This document shows positions 1 through 9,051 of a stretch of 35,314 bases of DNA, one piece after another. The position numbers were made by a program, and so were the translations under genes. Within the stretch, counting starts at the first letter, position 1. Each line of letters starts with the position of its first letter. Source of the stretch: Burkholderiaceae bacterium (lineage in GTDB: Bacteria; Pseudomonadota; Gammaproteobacteria; Burkholderiales; Burkholderiaceae); NCBI GenBank assembly GCA_947448305.1, contig CANFME010000015.1, forward strand, positions 1-35,314. The letters are read 5' to 3'. Below the pieces are notes generated by a model. It worked only from the letters and a program-made list of their open reading frames with translations. It made no database searches and had not been told where the DNA came from.

Positions 1-64
1 AAACCCCTAAGGTCAATTACGCCCTTAGGCAGTTCATACTGCGTATTAGGGACGCAATTCCCCT

Positions 65-328
65 ATGCGAGCCGTAGTTTACTGTTGGACGGCGACATTG
101 ACTCCACAATTCCTTATTAGGAATAAAAGTCAATTGATTTATCAACGGCCACAAAAAATTACACTGCATGGCCATTCTGTTGCTGTCGTTATTTCGCAGT
201 CGATGTATGAACGTTTGACCAATAATCAACTGACCTTAACTGCATTTATGCAGAACTCCCCATTCTTTGGAATTGAAGAAACTATATTCGAACGTGAACA
301 AACCTTGACTAGAGACTTTGAACTTTGA
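65..328 (+). CDS. Phd/YefM-type antitoxin, N-terminus degenerate
   Basis: The C-terminal two thirds resembles Phd/YefM antitoxins: a segment PQKITLHGHSVAVVIS followed by a helical tail ending RDFEL, which in this family wraps around and neutralises the PIN toxin. It overlaps the downstream VapC-like toxin by 4 nt, the usual translational coupling of such pairs. The first ~25 residues do not look like the conserved DNA-binding start of the family. The stretch NKSQLIYQRPQKIT looks like the normal N-terminal helix with residues deleted. The ATG at 65 is only the first one in frame, because in-frame stops lie just upstream, so the true start is unclear. It may no longer bind its operator, or may be a remnant that still neutralises the toxin. 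Confidence 0.5.
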   Translation: MRAVVYCWTATLTPQFLIRNKSQLIYQRPQKITLHGHSVAVVISQSMYERLTNNQLTLTAFMQNSPFFGIEETIFEREQTLTRDFEL

Positions 329-735
329 GTTATCTTTTGGACACTAATGCTCTATCGGAATTATTTAAAAAAAATCCTAATCCTGGATTGGTGGAGTGGA
401 TTTCTCAAAGACCAGTTGAATCTTTGTATATTAGTGTTCTAACCTTAGGAGAGCTGCGCAAGAGCGTACAAGGAATTAAAGATAATGTGCATAGAACAAA
501 GCTTCTTGATTGGCTTGAAACAGATCTTCCCCTATTTTTTTCAGGGAGAACTTTGACGATTGATCATTTTGTAGCTGACCGCTGGGGGAATTTAATGTTC
601 ACTGTAGGAAGACCGTTGCCAACTATAGACAGTCTTTTAGCCGCAACGGCGCTTCATTATGGACTTGATTTAGTAACACGTAATACTAAGGATTTTGATT
701 ACCTTAACTTGGATGTACTCAACCCTTGGTCATAG
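325..735 (+). CDS. vapC: VapC-family PIN-domain toxin
   Basis: A 136-residue PIN-domain protein, full length for VapC toxins, which are Mg-dependent RNases acting on tRNA or rRNA. The acidic residues of the active site are visible: D6 in SYLLDTN, E43 in TLGELRK, D102 in PTIDSLLAATA, and the C-terminal TRNTKDF segment with D123. It begins at a TTG that overlaps the antitoxin stop (TTGA). No closer ATG fits the conserved LLDTN start, so the TTG is preferred. The toxin looks intact although the antitoxin start looks damaged. Confidence 0.9.
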   Translation: MSYLLDTNALSELFKKNPNPGLVEWISQRPVESLYISVLTLGELRKSVQGIKDNVHRTKLLDWLETDLPLFFSGRTLTIDHFVADRWGNLMFTVGRPLPTIDSLLAATALHYGLDLVTRNTKDFDYLNLDVLNPWS

Positions 736-762
736 CCTAAAAATACAATTATTATTAGAGCC

Positions 763-1374
763 ATGTATCCGACTATTCATCTCATTCTTAAATTTAAAAC
801 TTTCCTAATATCTGTTTTGCATATTGTTTTAACAGTGGCTTTTTTACCAAGCTTTGCAATGGAGCTTTCTACAGATACTAGATGTTTTGAAGACTTGGAA
901 CCAAAGTGTCAAAAGATGATTATTGCCGTTGGAGTGATTACCAAGGATACGCCAAAGCAATTTACTGAATTTTCCCAAAACTTCCCTGCTGGAACTTACG
1001 TTTTATTCTCCAGTAAAGGAGGAATGCTAGATAGTGGACTAATGATTGGTAGGCGAATTCGAGAAGCAAAGTTCAATACAATTATTGGTAATACTGAGTT
1101 TAGTTCAGCAGACTGTTTATCCTCATGTGCTTACGCTTTTTTTGGCGGAGTAAAAAGGAAAATTCCCACAACGGGTCACTTGGGACTGCACCATTACTAT
1201 AGTAAAACGCAAATAATCGATGTAGAGCAGCAACAAAGAATCAATCAAAGCTTAACTAGATATTTAGAAAGTATGGGAATAGATCCGCGGCTCTTAGAAT
1301 ATGCTAATAGTGCCAAATCAACGAACATGACCTACATTACTGAACGTCAAGCTAAAGAATACAAGATAGAGTAA
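763..1374 (+). CDS. Secreted ClpP/crotonase-fold-like protein (COG3904-type)
   Basis: A 203-residue protein with a hydrophobic N-terminal segment (about residues 12-30) that looks like a signal peptide or anchor ending near SFAME. The body resembles predicted periplasmic proteins of the COG3904 type, which have a ClpP-like fold. It contains a SSKGGMLDSG turn, a SADCLSSCAYAFFGG segment where the nucleophile serine lies in ClpP-like proteins, and a LGLHHYYS segment with histidines. Four cysteines are present after the signal region. It lies 28 nt after the toxin gene on the same strand, but nothing ties it functionally to the TA pair. Substrate and role are unknown. The family assignment is from motif resemblance only. 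Confidence 0.65.
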   Translation: MYPTIHLILKFKTFLISVLHIVLTVAFLPSFAMELSTDTRCFEDLEPKCQKMIIAVGVITKDTPKQFTEFSQNFPAGTYVLFSSKGGMLDSGLMIGRRIREAKFNTIIGNTEFSSADCLSSCAYAFFGGVKRKIPTTGHLGLHHYYSKTQIIDVEQQQRINQSLTRYLESMGIDPRLLEYANSAKSTNMTYITERQAKEYKIE

Positions 1375-1418
1375 AACCTAATAAGCAATACTCTTTATCT
1401 GAAAATAGAATGATTAAT

Positions 1419-1607
1419 TCAATTTTCTTTTTTGCTAGATGGGGTCACGAAATCTACTGCAGTTTCAACAGTCTTAGCGACTACTTTGGCACTAGTGGCG
1501 ACCACTGTTACTGCGGCATCGGCTACTGCTACAACTGCGCACCCAGTACAATTTGTCATTAACAACAGTATGAAAAAAAATTTGAGGATGTTGCTGTATT
1601 GCGTCAT
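1419..1607 (-). CDS. Small alanine/valine-rich lipoprotein
   Basis: A protein of about 62 residues with a hydrophobic N-terminal helix (KFFFILLLM) followed by TNCTGC, a plausible lipobox giving an acylated cysteine. After it comes a low-complexity Ala/Val/Thr-rich stretch (ADAAVTVVATSAKVVAKTVE) of a type common in small beta-proteobacterial lipoproteins. An earlier in-frame ATG at 1628 would overlap the upstream crotonase gene. The ATG at 1607 is preferred because it starts 5 nt after that gene's stop codon and still gives a complete signal peptide. The opposite-strand ORF over the same bases has no recognisable features. Function unknown. Confidence 0.6.
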   Translation of the reverse strand: MTQYSNILKFFFILLLMTNCTGCAVVAVADAAVTVVATSAKVVAKTVETAVDFVTPSSKKEN

Positions 1608-1611
1608 TTCT

Positions 1612-2682
1612 TTAAGACTTGGAAACATTTATAAATAAACGATCGATTGTTTCGGTAGTCACTTGATCCAAGCTGTAAAGCCATTTGGGTTGATTATCTT
1701 TGTCAATGATTAAAGCACGTACGCCCTCCATAAAATCCCCGTGTACCATCCACTCCCCTAGTAACGCGAACTCCATTTGGAAGCACTCTGCCATAGATTT
1801 GTTTCGCCCCAGTTGCAAAAGACGCTGGGTAGTAACCATCGAAAGTGGGGATTGTTTATTCATTTTACCGAGTGTCTTTTCTACCCATTCAGAAAAATGT
1901 GGGTCATCTTCTGACTTCAAAGAATCCAGAACTTCCTGAATGCTGAGGTGTCCAAAATGTTTCTCAATCAAACCCTTGGTTTTTTCCAAATGGGAATGGA
2001 TGCTGATTTCACGGGCATTCAAATGCTGTAAATACTGAGTAAGAATTTCATGAGCTGAGCCAGCATCAACTATCTGTGATGATTGGAATAAGGTATCTAG
2101 ACCTAAGAGAAATTCCACAACCTTTTCATCGTCTAGAACCCAATCGGCTAAATTGGCGTAAACAGCATCTTCGCCTGAAGCAATCACACCAGTAATGCCC
2201 AGATAAAGACCAATTGCATTAGGACAACGCGATAAAAAATAACTACCACCTACATCAGGAAAATATCCAATCCCTACTTCTGGCATTGAAATTTTAGACT
2301 TTGGTGTAACAATTCGAAAGGATGCTCCTTGGGAAATCCCCATACCACCACCCATTACATACCCTGTCATAAGGGCAATGTAGGGTTTAGAGTACTGATA
2401 AATGTATTGATTAAGCTCAAACTCTTCGGCAAAAAAAGTCAGGTGATCACTACGACCATCTTTAAGACTTTCATAAACAGTACGAATATCGCCCCCAGCG
2501 CAAAAAGCCTTCTCACCTGCCCCTTTGACTAAGACCGCTTTGATCGTATCATCGTTTTCCCACGTTTTTAATGTGGTAAACAAGGTTCGAACCATCTCTA
2601 AATTGATGGCATTGAGTGCTTGCGGTCGATTGAGAGTAATCAATCCTAGTCCATTGCGCTTTTCTATCAATACATCCGACAT
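1612..2682 (-). CDS. 3-hydroxyisobutyryl-CoA hydrolase-like crotonase-family protein
   Basis: A 356-residue member of the enoyl-CoA hydratase/isomerase superfamily. It is about 100 residues longer than a plain enoyl-CoA hydratase, and this length matches 3-hydroxyisobutyryl-CoA hydrolases of valine catabolism. The CoA-binding start ([14 protein letters not shown]), the oxyanion segment KAFCAGGDIRTVYE, the second oxyanion GYVMGGGMG and the hydrolase-type active-site run MPEVGIGYFPDVGG are all present. The start has a good ribosome site (AAGGATGT). It lies 41 nt downstream of a second crotonase gene on the same strand, so the two probably form an operon for branched-chain or short acyl-CoA breakdown. 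Specificity between hydrolase and hydratase is inferred from length and motifs. Confidence 0.88.
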   Translation of the reverse strand: MSDVLIEKRNGLGLITLNRPQALNAINLEMVRTLFTTLKTWENDDTIKAVLVKGAGEKAFCAGGDIRTVYESLKDGRSDHLTFFAEEFELNQYIYQYSKPYIALMTGYVMGGGMGISQGASFRIVTPKSKISMPEVGIGYFPDVGGSYFLSRCPNAIGLYLGITGVIASGEDAVYANLADWVLDDEKVVEFLLGLDTLFQSSQIVDAGSAHEILTQYLQHLNAREISIHSHLEKTKGLIEKHFGHLSIQEVLDSLKSEDDPHFSEWVEKTLGKMNKQSPLSMVTTQRLLQLGRNKSMAECFQMEFALLGEWMVHGDFMEGVRALIIDKDNQPKWLYSLDQVTTETIDRLFINVSKS

Positions 2683-2723
2683 CTGTTACATCCTTTTAAG
2701 CTTTTAAAAATTTACTTAACTAT

Positions 2724-3503
2724 TTATTTATTCTTAAATACAGGCTTACGTTTTTCAACGAATGCAGTCATGCCTTCAATTTGATCTTCGGTGCCAAAAG
2801 TTGAATGGAACATTCTTCTCTCGTAATGCATCCCCTCGGCTAAGGAAACTTCATAAGCACGATTGACCGATTCTTTGGCCATCATCACCATTGGTAATGA
2901 AAAAGAGGCAATCTTTTCAGCAATTTTAATAGCCTCAGCAATCAAATCTGCGACTGGAACAATCCGACTCACTAACCCTGAGCGCTCTGCCTCTACAGCA
3001 TCCATCATGCGACCAGTTAAAACCATTTCCATTGCCTTCGATTTGCCAATAAAACGCGTCAAGCGTTGCGTGCCACCAGCGCCAGGAATTGTACCAATCG
3101 TTATTTCAGGCTGACCAAATTTTGCATTATCTGCCGCCAAAATCATGTCACACATCATCGCTAGTTCACAACCGCCACCTAAGGCATAGCCAGCAACTGC
3201 TGCGATGGTAGGCTTTCTAAAGTGGGCAACATTTTCCCAAGTCTTAGTGATAAAGTCAGCCTTAAAGACATCCATATAAGTCCAGTCTTTCATCGCCTTA
3301 ATATCTGCTCCAGCTGCAAATGCTTTTTCGCTACCAGTTAAAACAACCGCAGCTACTTCATCATCAATTTCTAATTGCTCTAAAGCATGACCTAATTCCA
3401 CCGTTAATTCGGGGGACAAGGCGTTGAGTGCTTGCGGACGGTTAAGTGTTATCAAAGCGACCTTATTGATTCGTTTTTCAACAATAATATTTTGATATTC
3501 CAT
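2724..3503 (-). CDS. Enoyl-CoA hydratase
   Basis: A 259-residue crotonase-family protein of normal enoyl-CoA hydratase length, catalysing hydration of trans-2-enoyl-CoA in beta-oxidation and related pathways. Key segments are [14 protein letters not shown], the first oxyanion hole [12 protein letters not shown], the second [15 protein letters not shown] with the first catalytic glutamate, and [16 protein letters not shown] with the second. The ATG at 3503 is chosen over one 27 nt upstream because it is directly preceded by GGGAGAAAG, and because the protein then begins MEYQNI as relatives do. It precedes the 3-hydroxyisobutyryl-CoA-hydrolase-like gene in the same orientation. Confidence 0.93.
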   Translation of the reverse strand: MEYQNIIVEKRINKVALITLNRPQALNALSPELTVELGHALEQLEIDDEVAAVVLTGSEKAFAAGADIKAMKDWTYMDVFKADFITKTWENVAHFRKPTIAAVAGYALGGGCELAMMCDMILAADNAKFGQPEITIGTIPGAGGTQRLTRFIGKSKAMEMVLTGRMMDAVEAERSGLVSRIVPVADLIAEAIKIAEKIASFSLPMVMMAKESVNRAYEVSLAEGMHYERRMFHSTFGTEDQIEGMTAFVEKRKPVFKNK

Positions 3504-3667
3504 ATTCTTTCTCCCAGTGGTTTTAATCATTGTAGTGTCTTGCTTACCAAGGTCTAATTATGACAATTTTTTTCTGTTACTAAAATGAATTATTATTCTG
3601 CTAGTATCAATTTTATGATTAATGACAATTTAATCAACTTTTCATCGTATCAAATTAGGGATCGCAA

Positions 3668-4669
3668 ATGGAGTTTTTAAATAGCACAATCGGTCTAGCC
3701 TTAATGGCTTTTGGCTTGATATTTTTTGTTTTATTGGCAGTCCACTGCGCTGAAGTTATTGCTCACAAAACTGGAGAGCCCTTTGGAACACTCATATTAG
3801 CCGGTGCTGTTACCGTCATTGAAGTTGCGCTAATTGTATCGATGATGCTTTCCAAAGCAGCGAATTCAGAGTTTATTGCTAGGGATGCTGTTTTTAGTAC
3901 GATTATGATCGTGGTAAACGGTATTGTTGGTATCAGTATTATTGCAGCGAGTTTGAAAAAAAATGTTTTAAGTTTTCAAAGTGATGGCGTAAAGGGTGCT
4001 TTTGGTGTTTTGATTGGTTTATCAATCTCTATTTTCATTTTTCCTTCCCTAACGCAGGGCGGTGGAGATCTCTCTTTTAGTTCTAAACAGCTTTCTTTCA
4101 TGGGAATCACTTCTCTAGTTTTGTATGTTTCATTTTTACTCTTCCAAACGGTTAGTCATAAAGCCTTTTTTATTGACAGTGAAGTAGAAGAAGAACATCA
4201 CGATATACCAAGTAATAAGAAAGTCCTGATTAACGCTCTCATTTTGCCAGTTGCCTTGGTACTCGTCGTTGTTTTAGCCAAAAAACTCAGCCCGTTTATT
4301 GAGTCCGAAATTGCCAATGCAGGTTTACCAACCTCCGTAGTAGGCGTCATTATTGCTTTACTCGTACTCTTACCTGAGGGGATTACAGCAATCAAAGCAG
4401 CCTACAACAATAATCTTCAAAAGAGCTTAAATCTTGGTTTAGGGTCGGCACTAGCTAGTATTGGCCTCACCATCCCGGTTCTTGCGGTATTCGTAATCAT
4501 GCTAGATTTGCCATTAAGTCTTGGACTTGACCCTTTGAACCGCGTCATTTTATTGATGACGCTTCTCCTGGGTGGATTAACTTTATCGACGGGCCGTGTC
4601 ACTAGGTTACAAGGAATTATTCACCTCATTATTTTCTTAGAGTTTTTATTCTTAACAATTGAACCTTGA
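3668..4669 (+). CDS. chaA: Calcium/proton antiporter, ChaA type
   Basis: A 333-residue integral membrane protein of the CaCA cation antiporter superfamily with about ten hydrophobic segments. The two alpha-repeat motifs that form the ion site are recognisable: GEPFGTLILAGAVTVIEVAL near residues 37-56, and LLPEGITAIKAAYNNNLQ followed by LNLGLGSALASIGLTIPV in the second half. A short acidic loop (EVEEEHHD) separates the halves. It is slightly shorter than the enterobacterial ChaA. It would export Ca2+, Na+ or K+ in exchange for protons at the inner membrane. It stands alone, convergent with the NADH dehydrogenase gene. Confidence 0.88.
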   Translation: MEFLNSTIGLALMAFGLIFFVLLAVHCAEVIAHKTGEPFGTLILAGAVTVIEVALIVSMMLSKAANSEFIARDAVFSTIMIVVNGIVGISIIAASLKKNVLSFQSDGVKGAFGVLIGLSISIFIFPSLTQGGGDLSFSSKQLSFMGITSLVLYVSFLLFQTVSHKAFFIDSEVEEEHHDIPSNKKVLINALILPVALVLVVVLAKKLSPFIESEIANAGLPTSVVGVIIALLVLLPEGITAIKAAYNNNLQKSLNLGLGSALASIGLTIPVLAVFVIMLDLPLSLGLDPLNRVILLMTLLLGGLTLSTGRVTRLQGIIHLIIFLEFLFLTIEP

Positions 4670-4681
4670 AGAAAAAAATGG

Positions 4682-4718
4682 AAAACTGCTTTTGATCAAG
4701 TTAGATTAATGCAGTTTT
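4682..4718. terminator. Inverted repeat between convergent genes, weak terminator candidate
   Basis: AAAACTGC at 4682-4689 is exactly repeated as its reverse complement at 4711-4718, with a 21-nt loop. It lies between the convergent chaA-like and NADH dehydrogenase genes and overlaps the last codons of the latter. The A/T ends could act as a bidirectional terminator, but the loop is long and the stem has little GC. Confidence 0.28.
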
Positions 4719-6040
4719 ACAATTGAGTGGGTTCGACGATGAATGAGGCGGCTTATTGTATCTAATGCAACTTTAACCCAGCCATGCAAAGCTAATTGAT
4801 GCATTTTATATAAACTAATGTACATGAGCTTTGCCATCAAGCCGTCCACCATGAGGCTTCCACCAATTAAGCCACCCATCATGCTCCCCACGCTACTGTA
4901 CTCTCCTAATGAAACGAGTGAGCCAAAGTCACGATAAGCATAAGGTTTGAGAGGTTTACCATCGATGATTTTTTGAATCTGGGCATAAATATGATCGGCT
5001 TGCTGATGTGCAGCTTGCGCTCTTGGTGGAACCGTTCTTTGCTTCCCATTACTATCGGTTGTCCAAGGGCATGCAGCGCAGTCTCCCATCGCAAAAATAC
5101 TATTATCACGGGAGGTTTGTAGTGTGGGCAAAACGACTAACTGATTAATGTGATTCGTTTCAAGACCACTAATATCTTTCAGGAAATCAGGTGCTTTGAC
5201 ACCTGCTGCCCAAACGATGAGCTCAGCCGGAATTTCTTGACCATTCGCAAGGCAAACTTGCTGGGGTAAGATATTTTTTACTTGAGAATTGGTCATCACT
5301 CTGATACCCAAATCAACGAGTAACTTTTCAGCTGCGATTGAAATTCGATTCGGTAAAGCGGGTAATATTCTCGAACCAGCTTCAATCAAAATCACTTTAA
5401 TGTCTTTTTCAGGATCGACACGGTCCATGCCATAAGAAATAATAGCTCTGGTATTTCGATGTAGCTCAGCTGCTAGTTCAACACCCGTTGCACCAGCACC
5501 GATAATTGCAACTTGTAATTGATGAGGTGCTAGAGGGGTCAGCTGCGACTGTGCTCGTAAACAAGCATTAATCATCCTTAAATGAAAACGCTTCGCATCC
5601 GCGAGAGATTCTAAACGCTGCGCATAATCGGAGACCCCAGGTGTTTTAAAGTCATTCGTTAAACTACCGATAGCGATGATTAGGGTATCGTAGGGGACTT
5701 TTTGAGACGGAGTCACTAATTCACCTGATTCATCAACAAAGGGGGCAACGTGTATGAGTTTTTGCTCTCGATCAATGCCGACTAATTCACCCAACCGAAA
5801 TTTGAAGTGATGCCAATGTGCCTGCGCGATGTAGTCTAGCTCCTGATCAGCAAGATCCATACTACCAGCAGCAACTTCATGCAGTTTTGGCTTCCAAATA
5901 TGGGTGCGATTTTTATCTATTAAGGTAACACTAACCGAGTTCAACGATTTCTTTTTACCATAACGATCGCCAAGTTTGGTGGCTAATTCTAGACCACCAG
6001 CACCACCGCCAACAATGACAATCCGATGTTCATTTTTCAT
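4706..6040 (-). CDS. ndh: Type II NADH dehydrogenase
   Basis: A 444-residue single-subunit NADH:quinone oxidoreductase. The N-terminal FAD-binding motif is VIVGGGAGGLELA (residues 8-20), followed by the family segment HIWKPKLHEVAAGSMD. The second dinucleotide site is AIIGAGATGVELAAEL. The VWAAGVKAPDF run and the FAMGDCAACPW run that holds the FAD are also present. A C-terminal amphipathic tail rich in Arg/His probably attaches it to the membrane. It passes electrons from NADH to quinone without pumping protons. It is a single gene with a long upstream region. Confidence 0.93.
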   Translation of the reverse strand: MKNEHRIVIVGGGAGGLELATKLGDRYGKKKSLNSVSVTLIDKNRTHIWKPKLHEVAAGSMDLADQELDYIAQAHWHHFKFRLGELVGIDREQKLIHVAPFVDESGELVTPSQKVPYDTLIIAIGSLTNDFKTPGVSDYAQRLESLADAKRFHLRMINACLRAQSQLTPLAPHQLQVAIIGAGATGVELAAELHRNTRAIISYGMDRVDPEKDIKVILIEAGSRILPALPNRISIAAEKLLVDLGIRVMTNSQVKNILPQQVCLANGQEIPAELIVWAAGVKAPDFLKDISGLETNHINQLVVLPTLQTSRDNSIFAMGDCAACPWTTDSNGKQRTVPPRAQAAHQQADHIYAQIQKIIDGKPLKPYAYRDFGSLVSLGEYSSVGSMMGGLIGGSLMVDGLMAKLMYISLYKMHQLALHGWVKVALDTISRLIHRRTHSIVKLH

Positions 6041-6375
6041 GGTGCGATGTAAATCTCTCTTTTTGATCTAAACAGTGAGTGGAACTAGTTGCCAATCCAT
6101 CCTAAAAAAGTCAATAAGGTTTTTAGCTCAATAACTCAAAAATACAAAGCGTCTTAAAATGTAAATCAGTACTAATCTCTATGTTACTCCACGACCCTTG
6201 TGGTAATCTGCATAAATAAGGATTAAAGTTACCTTTTTAGAGAAAATAATAGCGATGGGGCGTACCATTTTGGTGCGAAGTCAATTAAACATCCTACCTT
6301 TTCAAAGCTAATTACTTTTAGTCCATTTAAAAAAAGAAAAAAGAACCTATTCAGTTCTTAATGATGGAGACAAAT
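6041..6375. other. Divergent intergenic region
   Basis: About 335 nt between the divergent NADH dehydrogenase and amidohydrolase genes, very AT-rich, with no convincing ORF. It must hold the promoters of both genes. The only specific element seen is the ACCATTTTGGT dyad near 6264. No clear sigma-70 or sigma-54 promoter pair stands out. Confidence 0.5.
6260..6277. promoter_or_regulatory. ACC-N5-GGTGC dyad, NtrC-like site
   Basis: The run CGTACCATTTTGGTGCG closely resembles the NtrC enhancer consensus (TGCACC, five bases, GGTGCA), with one half-site imperfect. It lies about 100 nt upstream of the amidohydrolase start. A matching sigma-54 promoter (GG at -24, GC at -12) was not seen, so nitrogen control is only a possibility. 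Confidence 0.25.
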
Positions 6376-8070
6376 ATGAGTTTATTGAATCATTTTCAGA
6401 GTGGTTTTGGACACTTTTTTCAAGCATTAATAAAAAAGATTCTCACCATTTTTTTATTATTTATCACCTATTCTGCGGTAGCTCAAAACTCCGCCGATCT
6501 TATTCTATATAACGGCAAAGTCATTACTGTTGACCAACAATTTCGAATAGTACAAGCCATTGCTATAAGTAAAGACAAAGTTATTGCAACTGGCTCAAGT
6601 CGAGAAATGTTAAAGCTCAAAAAGCAATCGACTGAATTAATTGATTTAAAAGGAAAAACAGTTATTCCTGGATTAATTGATAACCATGCTCACTTTATTC
6701 GCGCCCCAGAACATATGGAATTACGCTTGGATGGCGTTTTATCTCGCAAACAAGCTGTTCAAATGATTGAACAAGCAGTAGCAAAAGCAAAGGCTGGGGA
6801 TTGGGTCATCACAATCGGAGGTTGGTCTCGGACTCAGTTTTTGGATGATTCAAGAGCATTTAATTTGGCAGAGTTAGATCAAATTTCTAAAACTATCCCA
6901 ATCGTCTTGCAAGAGGTCTATCTTCGTACCTTCTTAAATTCAGCTGCTATTGAAAAATTAAATTTAAATGAAAATACGCCGGATCCTCGTGGCGGAAAAA
7001 TCTTAAAAAATGCAGCAGGTAAATTGAGTGGGGAAATAGAAGGAGCTGGAGGGGTTGCTTTTATCGCCGAAAAATTACCATTACCAAATCCTCAAGAATG
7101 GCAAGAAAACGTGAAAGCCTATGCTTCCTATTTAAATCGTTTAGGTATCACTGCTTGGTATGATGCAGGCGGCAGAGGCATAGATGAGCGTCACTATCAA
7201 GCCTACCAATCATTAGTAGATCAAGGCAAACTAACGGTCAGAGCCTTCTATACTACGATGCGCTCCCCGTCAACTCCGCAAGAGATGGACAAGACGCTTT
7301 TGGAAGTGAATCTTCAAAAACCATTTCAAGGCAACGACTATTTCGACCATATCGGCTGGGGAGAGTCAGTGTATGGGCCCTCATCCACTACATTGCTTAG
7401 GAATGATTATAAAGTTCAAGAACAGCATATGGAGCAAGTGCGACGTCTAATAAAAGCCATTGCTGCAAAGGGGCTTACTCTAAACGCACACGTTGAAATG
7501 GAAAATGCGATTGATGCCTATCTAAAAGAGTATGAAGCATTGAATAAAGAGATTCCTATTAAGGGCTTGAGATGGAGTTTTTCTCACGTAGATCAAATCA
7601 CGTCAGAACAAATTCAAAGGATGAAACGTTTAGGAATGTCTATTGGCCTTCATACTAGACCGATTATTCAAGGTGAATTAATGCAAGATGTTCATAGTGA
7701 ACACTCAAAGACAATGCCGCCATTTAAATTAGTCCAAGATAGTGGTATCGCTTGGGGCCTAGGCTCCGACGCAACAGCAGTAACTACGGCAAATCCATTT
7801 TTTAATTTGGACTTTGCCGTTACTGGCAGAATGGTAAATGGTAAGAAAATTAATTATCAGTCCATTACCCGTGAGGAAGCCCTGATTGCACATACTAGAA
7901 ATAATGCTCAGCTTTTATTTCAAGAAAATAATTTAGGTTCATTACAAGCTGGAAAGTATGCTGATTTATTGATTCTCAATAAAGATTATTTAACAGTGCC
8001 ACTTAATGAAATTCGTAACCTTTATCCAGTGGCTACGATGGTGGGTGGAAAGTTTACTTTTAAACAATAA
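6376..8070 (+). CDS. Exported amidohydrolase, YtcJ-like
   Basis: A 564-residue amidohydrolase of the amidohydrolase_3/YtcJ group. An N-terminal hydrophobic stretch (about residues 24-38) ending YSAVAQ suggests export to the periplasm. The small beta-sandwich start ADLILYNGKVITVD is followed by GKTVIPGLIDNHAHF, which supplies the first metal-binding histidines. Later segments are LNAHVEMENA, WSFSHVDQIT with another histidine, and WGLGSDATAVTTANPF with the catalytic aspartate. It closes with the typical AGKYADLLILNKDYL. The start at 6376 is chosen because GGAG sits 6 nt upstream; an ATG at 6361 lacks this. The Bug receptor gene follows after 18 nt, so the receptor may bring in the substrate, an amide or cyclic imide not identifiable from sequence. 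Confidence 0.87.
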   Translation: MSLLNHFQSGFGHFFQALIKKILTIFLLFITYSAVAQNSADLILYNGKVITVDQQFRIVQAIAISKDKVIATGSSREMLKLKKQSTELIDLKGKTVIPGLIDNHAHFIRAPEHMELRLDGVLSRKQAVQMIEQAVAKAKAGDWVITIGGWSRTQFLDDSRAFNLAELDQISKTIPIVLQEVYLRTFLNSAAIEKLNLNENTPDPRGGKILKNAAGKLSGEIEGAGGVAFIAEKLPLPNPQEWQENVKAYASYLNRLGITAWYDAGGRGIDERHYQAYQSLVDQGKLTVRAFYTTMRSPSTPQEMDKTLLEVNLQKPFQGNDYFDHIGWGESVYGPSSTTLLRNDYKVQEQHMEQVRRLIKAIAAKGLTLNAHVEMENAIDAYLKEYEALNKEIPIKGLRWSFSHVDQITSEQIQRMKRLGMSIGLHTRPIIQGELMQDVHSEHSKTMPPFKLVQDSGIAWGLGSDATAVTTANPFFNLDFAVTGRMVNGKKINYQSITREEALIAHTRNNAQLLFQENNLGSLQAGKYADLLILNKDYLTVPLNEIRNLYPVATMVGGKFTFKQ

Positions 8071-8088
8071 CTTATTAACAAATTGATA

Positions 8089-9051
8089 ATGAAAAAAAAT
8101 AAACTCTTCATACTATTTTTACTCTTCATTTTTAGCTCATCAAGCTATGCAATCGACTATCCCATTAAACCCGTAAAAATAATTGTAGGATTTACACCCG
8201 GCTCTGGCGCAGATGTCTTAGCACGTGTAGTCAGTAATAAATTGTCAGAGTCAATGAACCAACAGTTCATCGTCGAAAATAGACCTGGTGCTGGAACGAA
8301 TATTGGTACTAATGCGGTGGCAAAATCGGCTCCTGATGGTTACACCATTCTAGTCATGACCGTCGCGAATGCCATTAATCCTTCCCTCTCAAGCAACCTA
8401 CCCTTTGATATTGAGAAAGATTTTTCTCCAATCGTCTTAGCAGGGTTTGCAAGTAATGTTCTCGTGATTAATCCAAACTTAGGTGTCAAAAATATTGCTG
8501 AATTTGTCGAGCTTGCAAAAGCAAAACCTGGAAAATTGACTTATGGTTCCAGTGGCTCTGGGACATCCCCCCATTTAGCAGGCGAATTATTTACTAGTAG
8601 GTTGGGTCTCAATATTGTTCACGTTCCTTATAAAGGTGGTCCACAAGCATTAACTGACCTACTTGGTGGACAAATTGATTCATTATTTGTGATTACTTCA
8701 ACTGTAATGCCACATATATCCTCTGGCAAATTAAAAGCGATTGCGGTAGCAGGTTCTAAAAGAACCCCACTACTGCCTGATTTGCCAACGCTTGATGAGA
8801 CAGTGATTCCAAACTTTGATGTGAGTACCTGGATTGGCTTTGCTGCACCAACTGGGACACCGAATGAAATTATTGTGAAACTTAATCAAGAGATTAATAA
8901 GGCATTAGAGTCAAGTGATGCGCAAAAAAAGCTAATAGCCCTAGGCCTCGAAACAGCTGGTGGCACTCCGAATCAATTAAAAGTTTTTCTAAAAGAAGAC
9001 TTAAAAAAATGGGCTAATATCGCTAAAATTGCGAATATTAAAGCTGATTAG
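8089..9051 (+). CDS. Tripartite tricarboxylate transporter receptor (Bug/TctC)
   Basis: A 320-residue periplasmic solute-binding protein of the Bug/TctC family. A lysine-rich start and hydrophobic signal peptide end at SSSSYAIDYP. The family signature follows: YPIKPVKIIVGFTPGSGADVLAR, then VENRPGAGTNIG, KSAPDGYT, VPYKGGPQALTDLLGGQID and FAAPTGTPNEI. Such receptors bind carboxylates or amidated relatives and deliver them to a TctAB membrane pair, none of which is in this window. Start is taken at the ATG at 8089; an upstream TTG is possible. It is in an apparent operon with the amidohydrolase. Its stop overlaps the convergent SDR gene by 4 nt. Confidence 0.92.
   Translation: MKKNKLFILFLLFIFSSSSYAIDYPIKPVKIIVGFTPGSGADVLARVVSNKLSESMNQQFIVENRPGAGTNIGTNAVAKSAPDGYTILVMTVANAINPSLSSNLPFDIEKDFSPIVLAGFASNVLVINPNLGVKNIAEFVELAKAKPGKLTYGSSGSGTSPHLAGELFTSRLGLNIVHVPYKGGPQALTDLLGGQIDSLFVITSTVMPHISSGKLKAIAVAGSKRTPLLPDLPTLDETVIPNFDVSTWIGFAAPTGTPNEIIVKLNQEINKALESSDAQKKLIALGLETAGGTPNQLKVFLKEDLKKWANIAKIANIKAD

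Noticed and set aside
1..64. CCTAAG/CTTAGG inverted repeat at the left edge as an integron attC site or IS end
   Set aside because: No core-site sequence (GTTRRRY) pairing, no transposase or integrase, and too little flanking sequence.
17..229. Minus-strand ORF over the antitoxin
   Set aside because: No features, and it is antisense to a gene supported by its coupling to vapC.
1432..1638. Plus-strand ORF opposite the small lipoprotein
   Set aside because: The minus-strand frame has a signal peptide and lipobox; the plus frame is low-complexity mirror coding.
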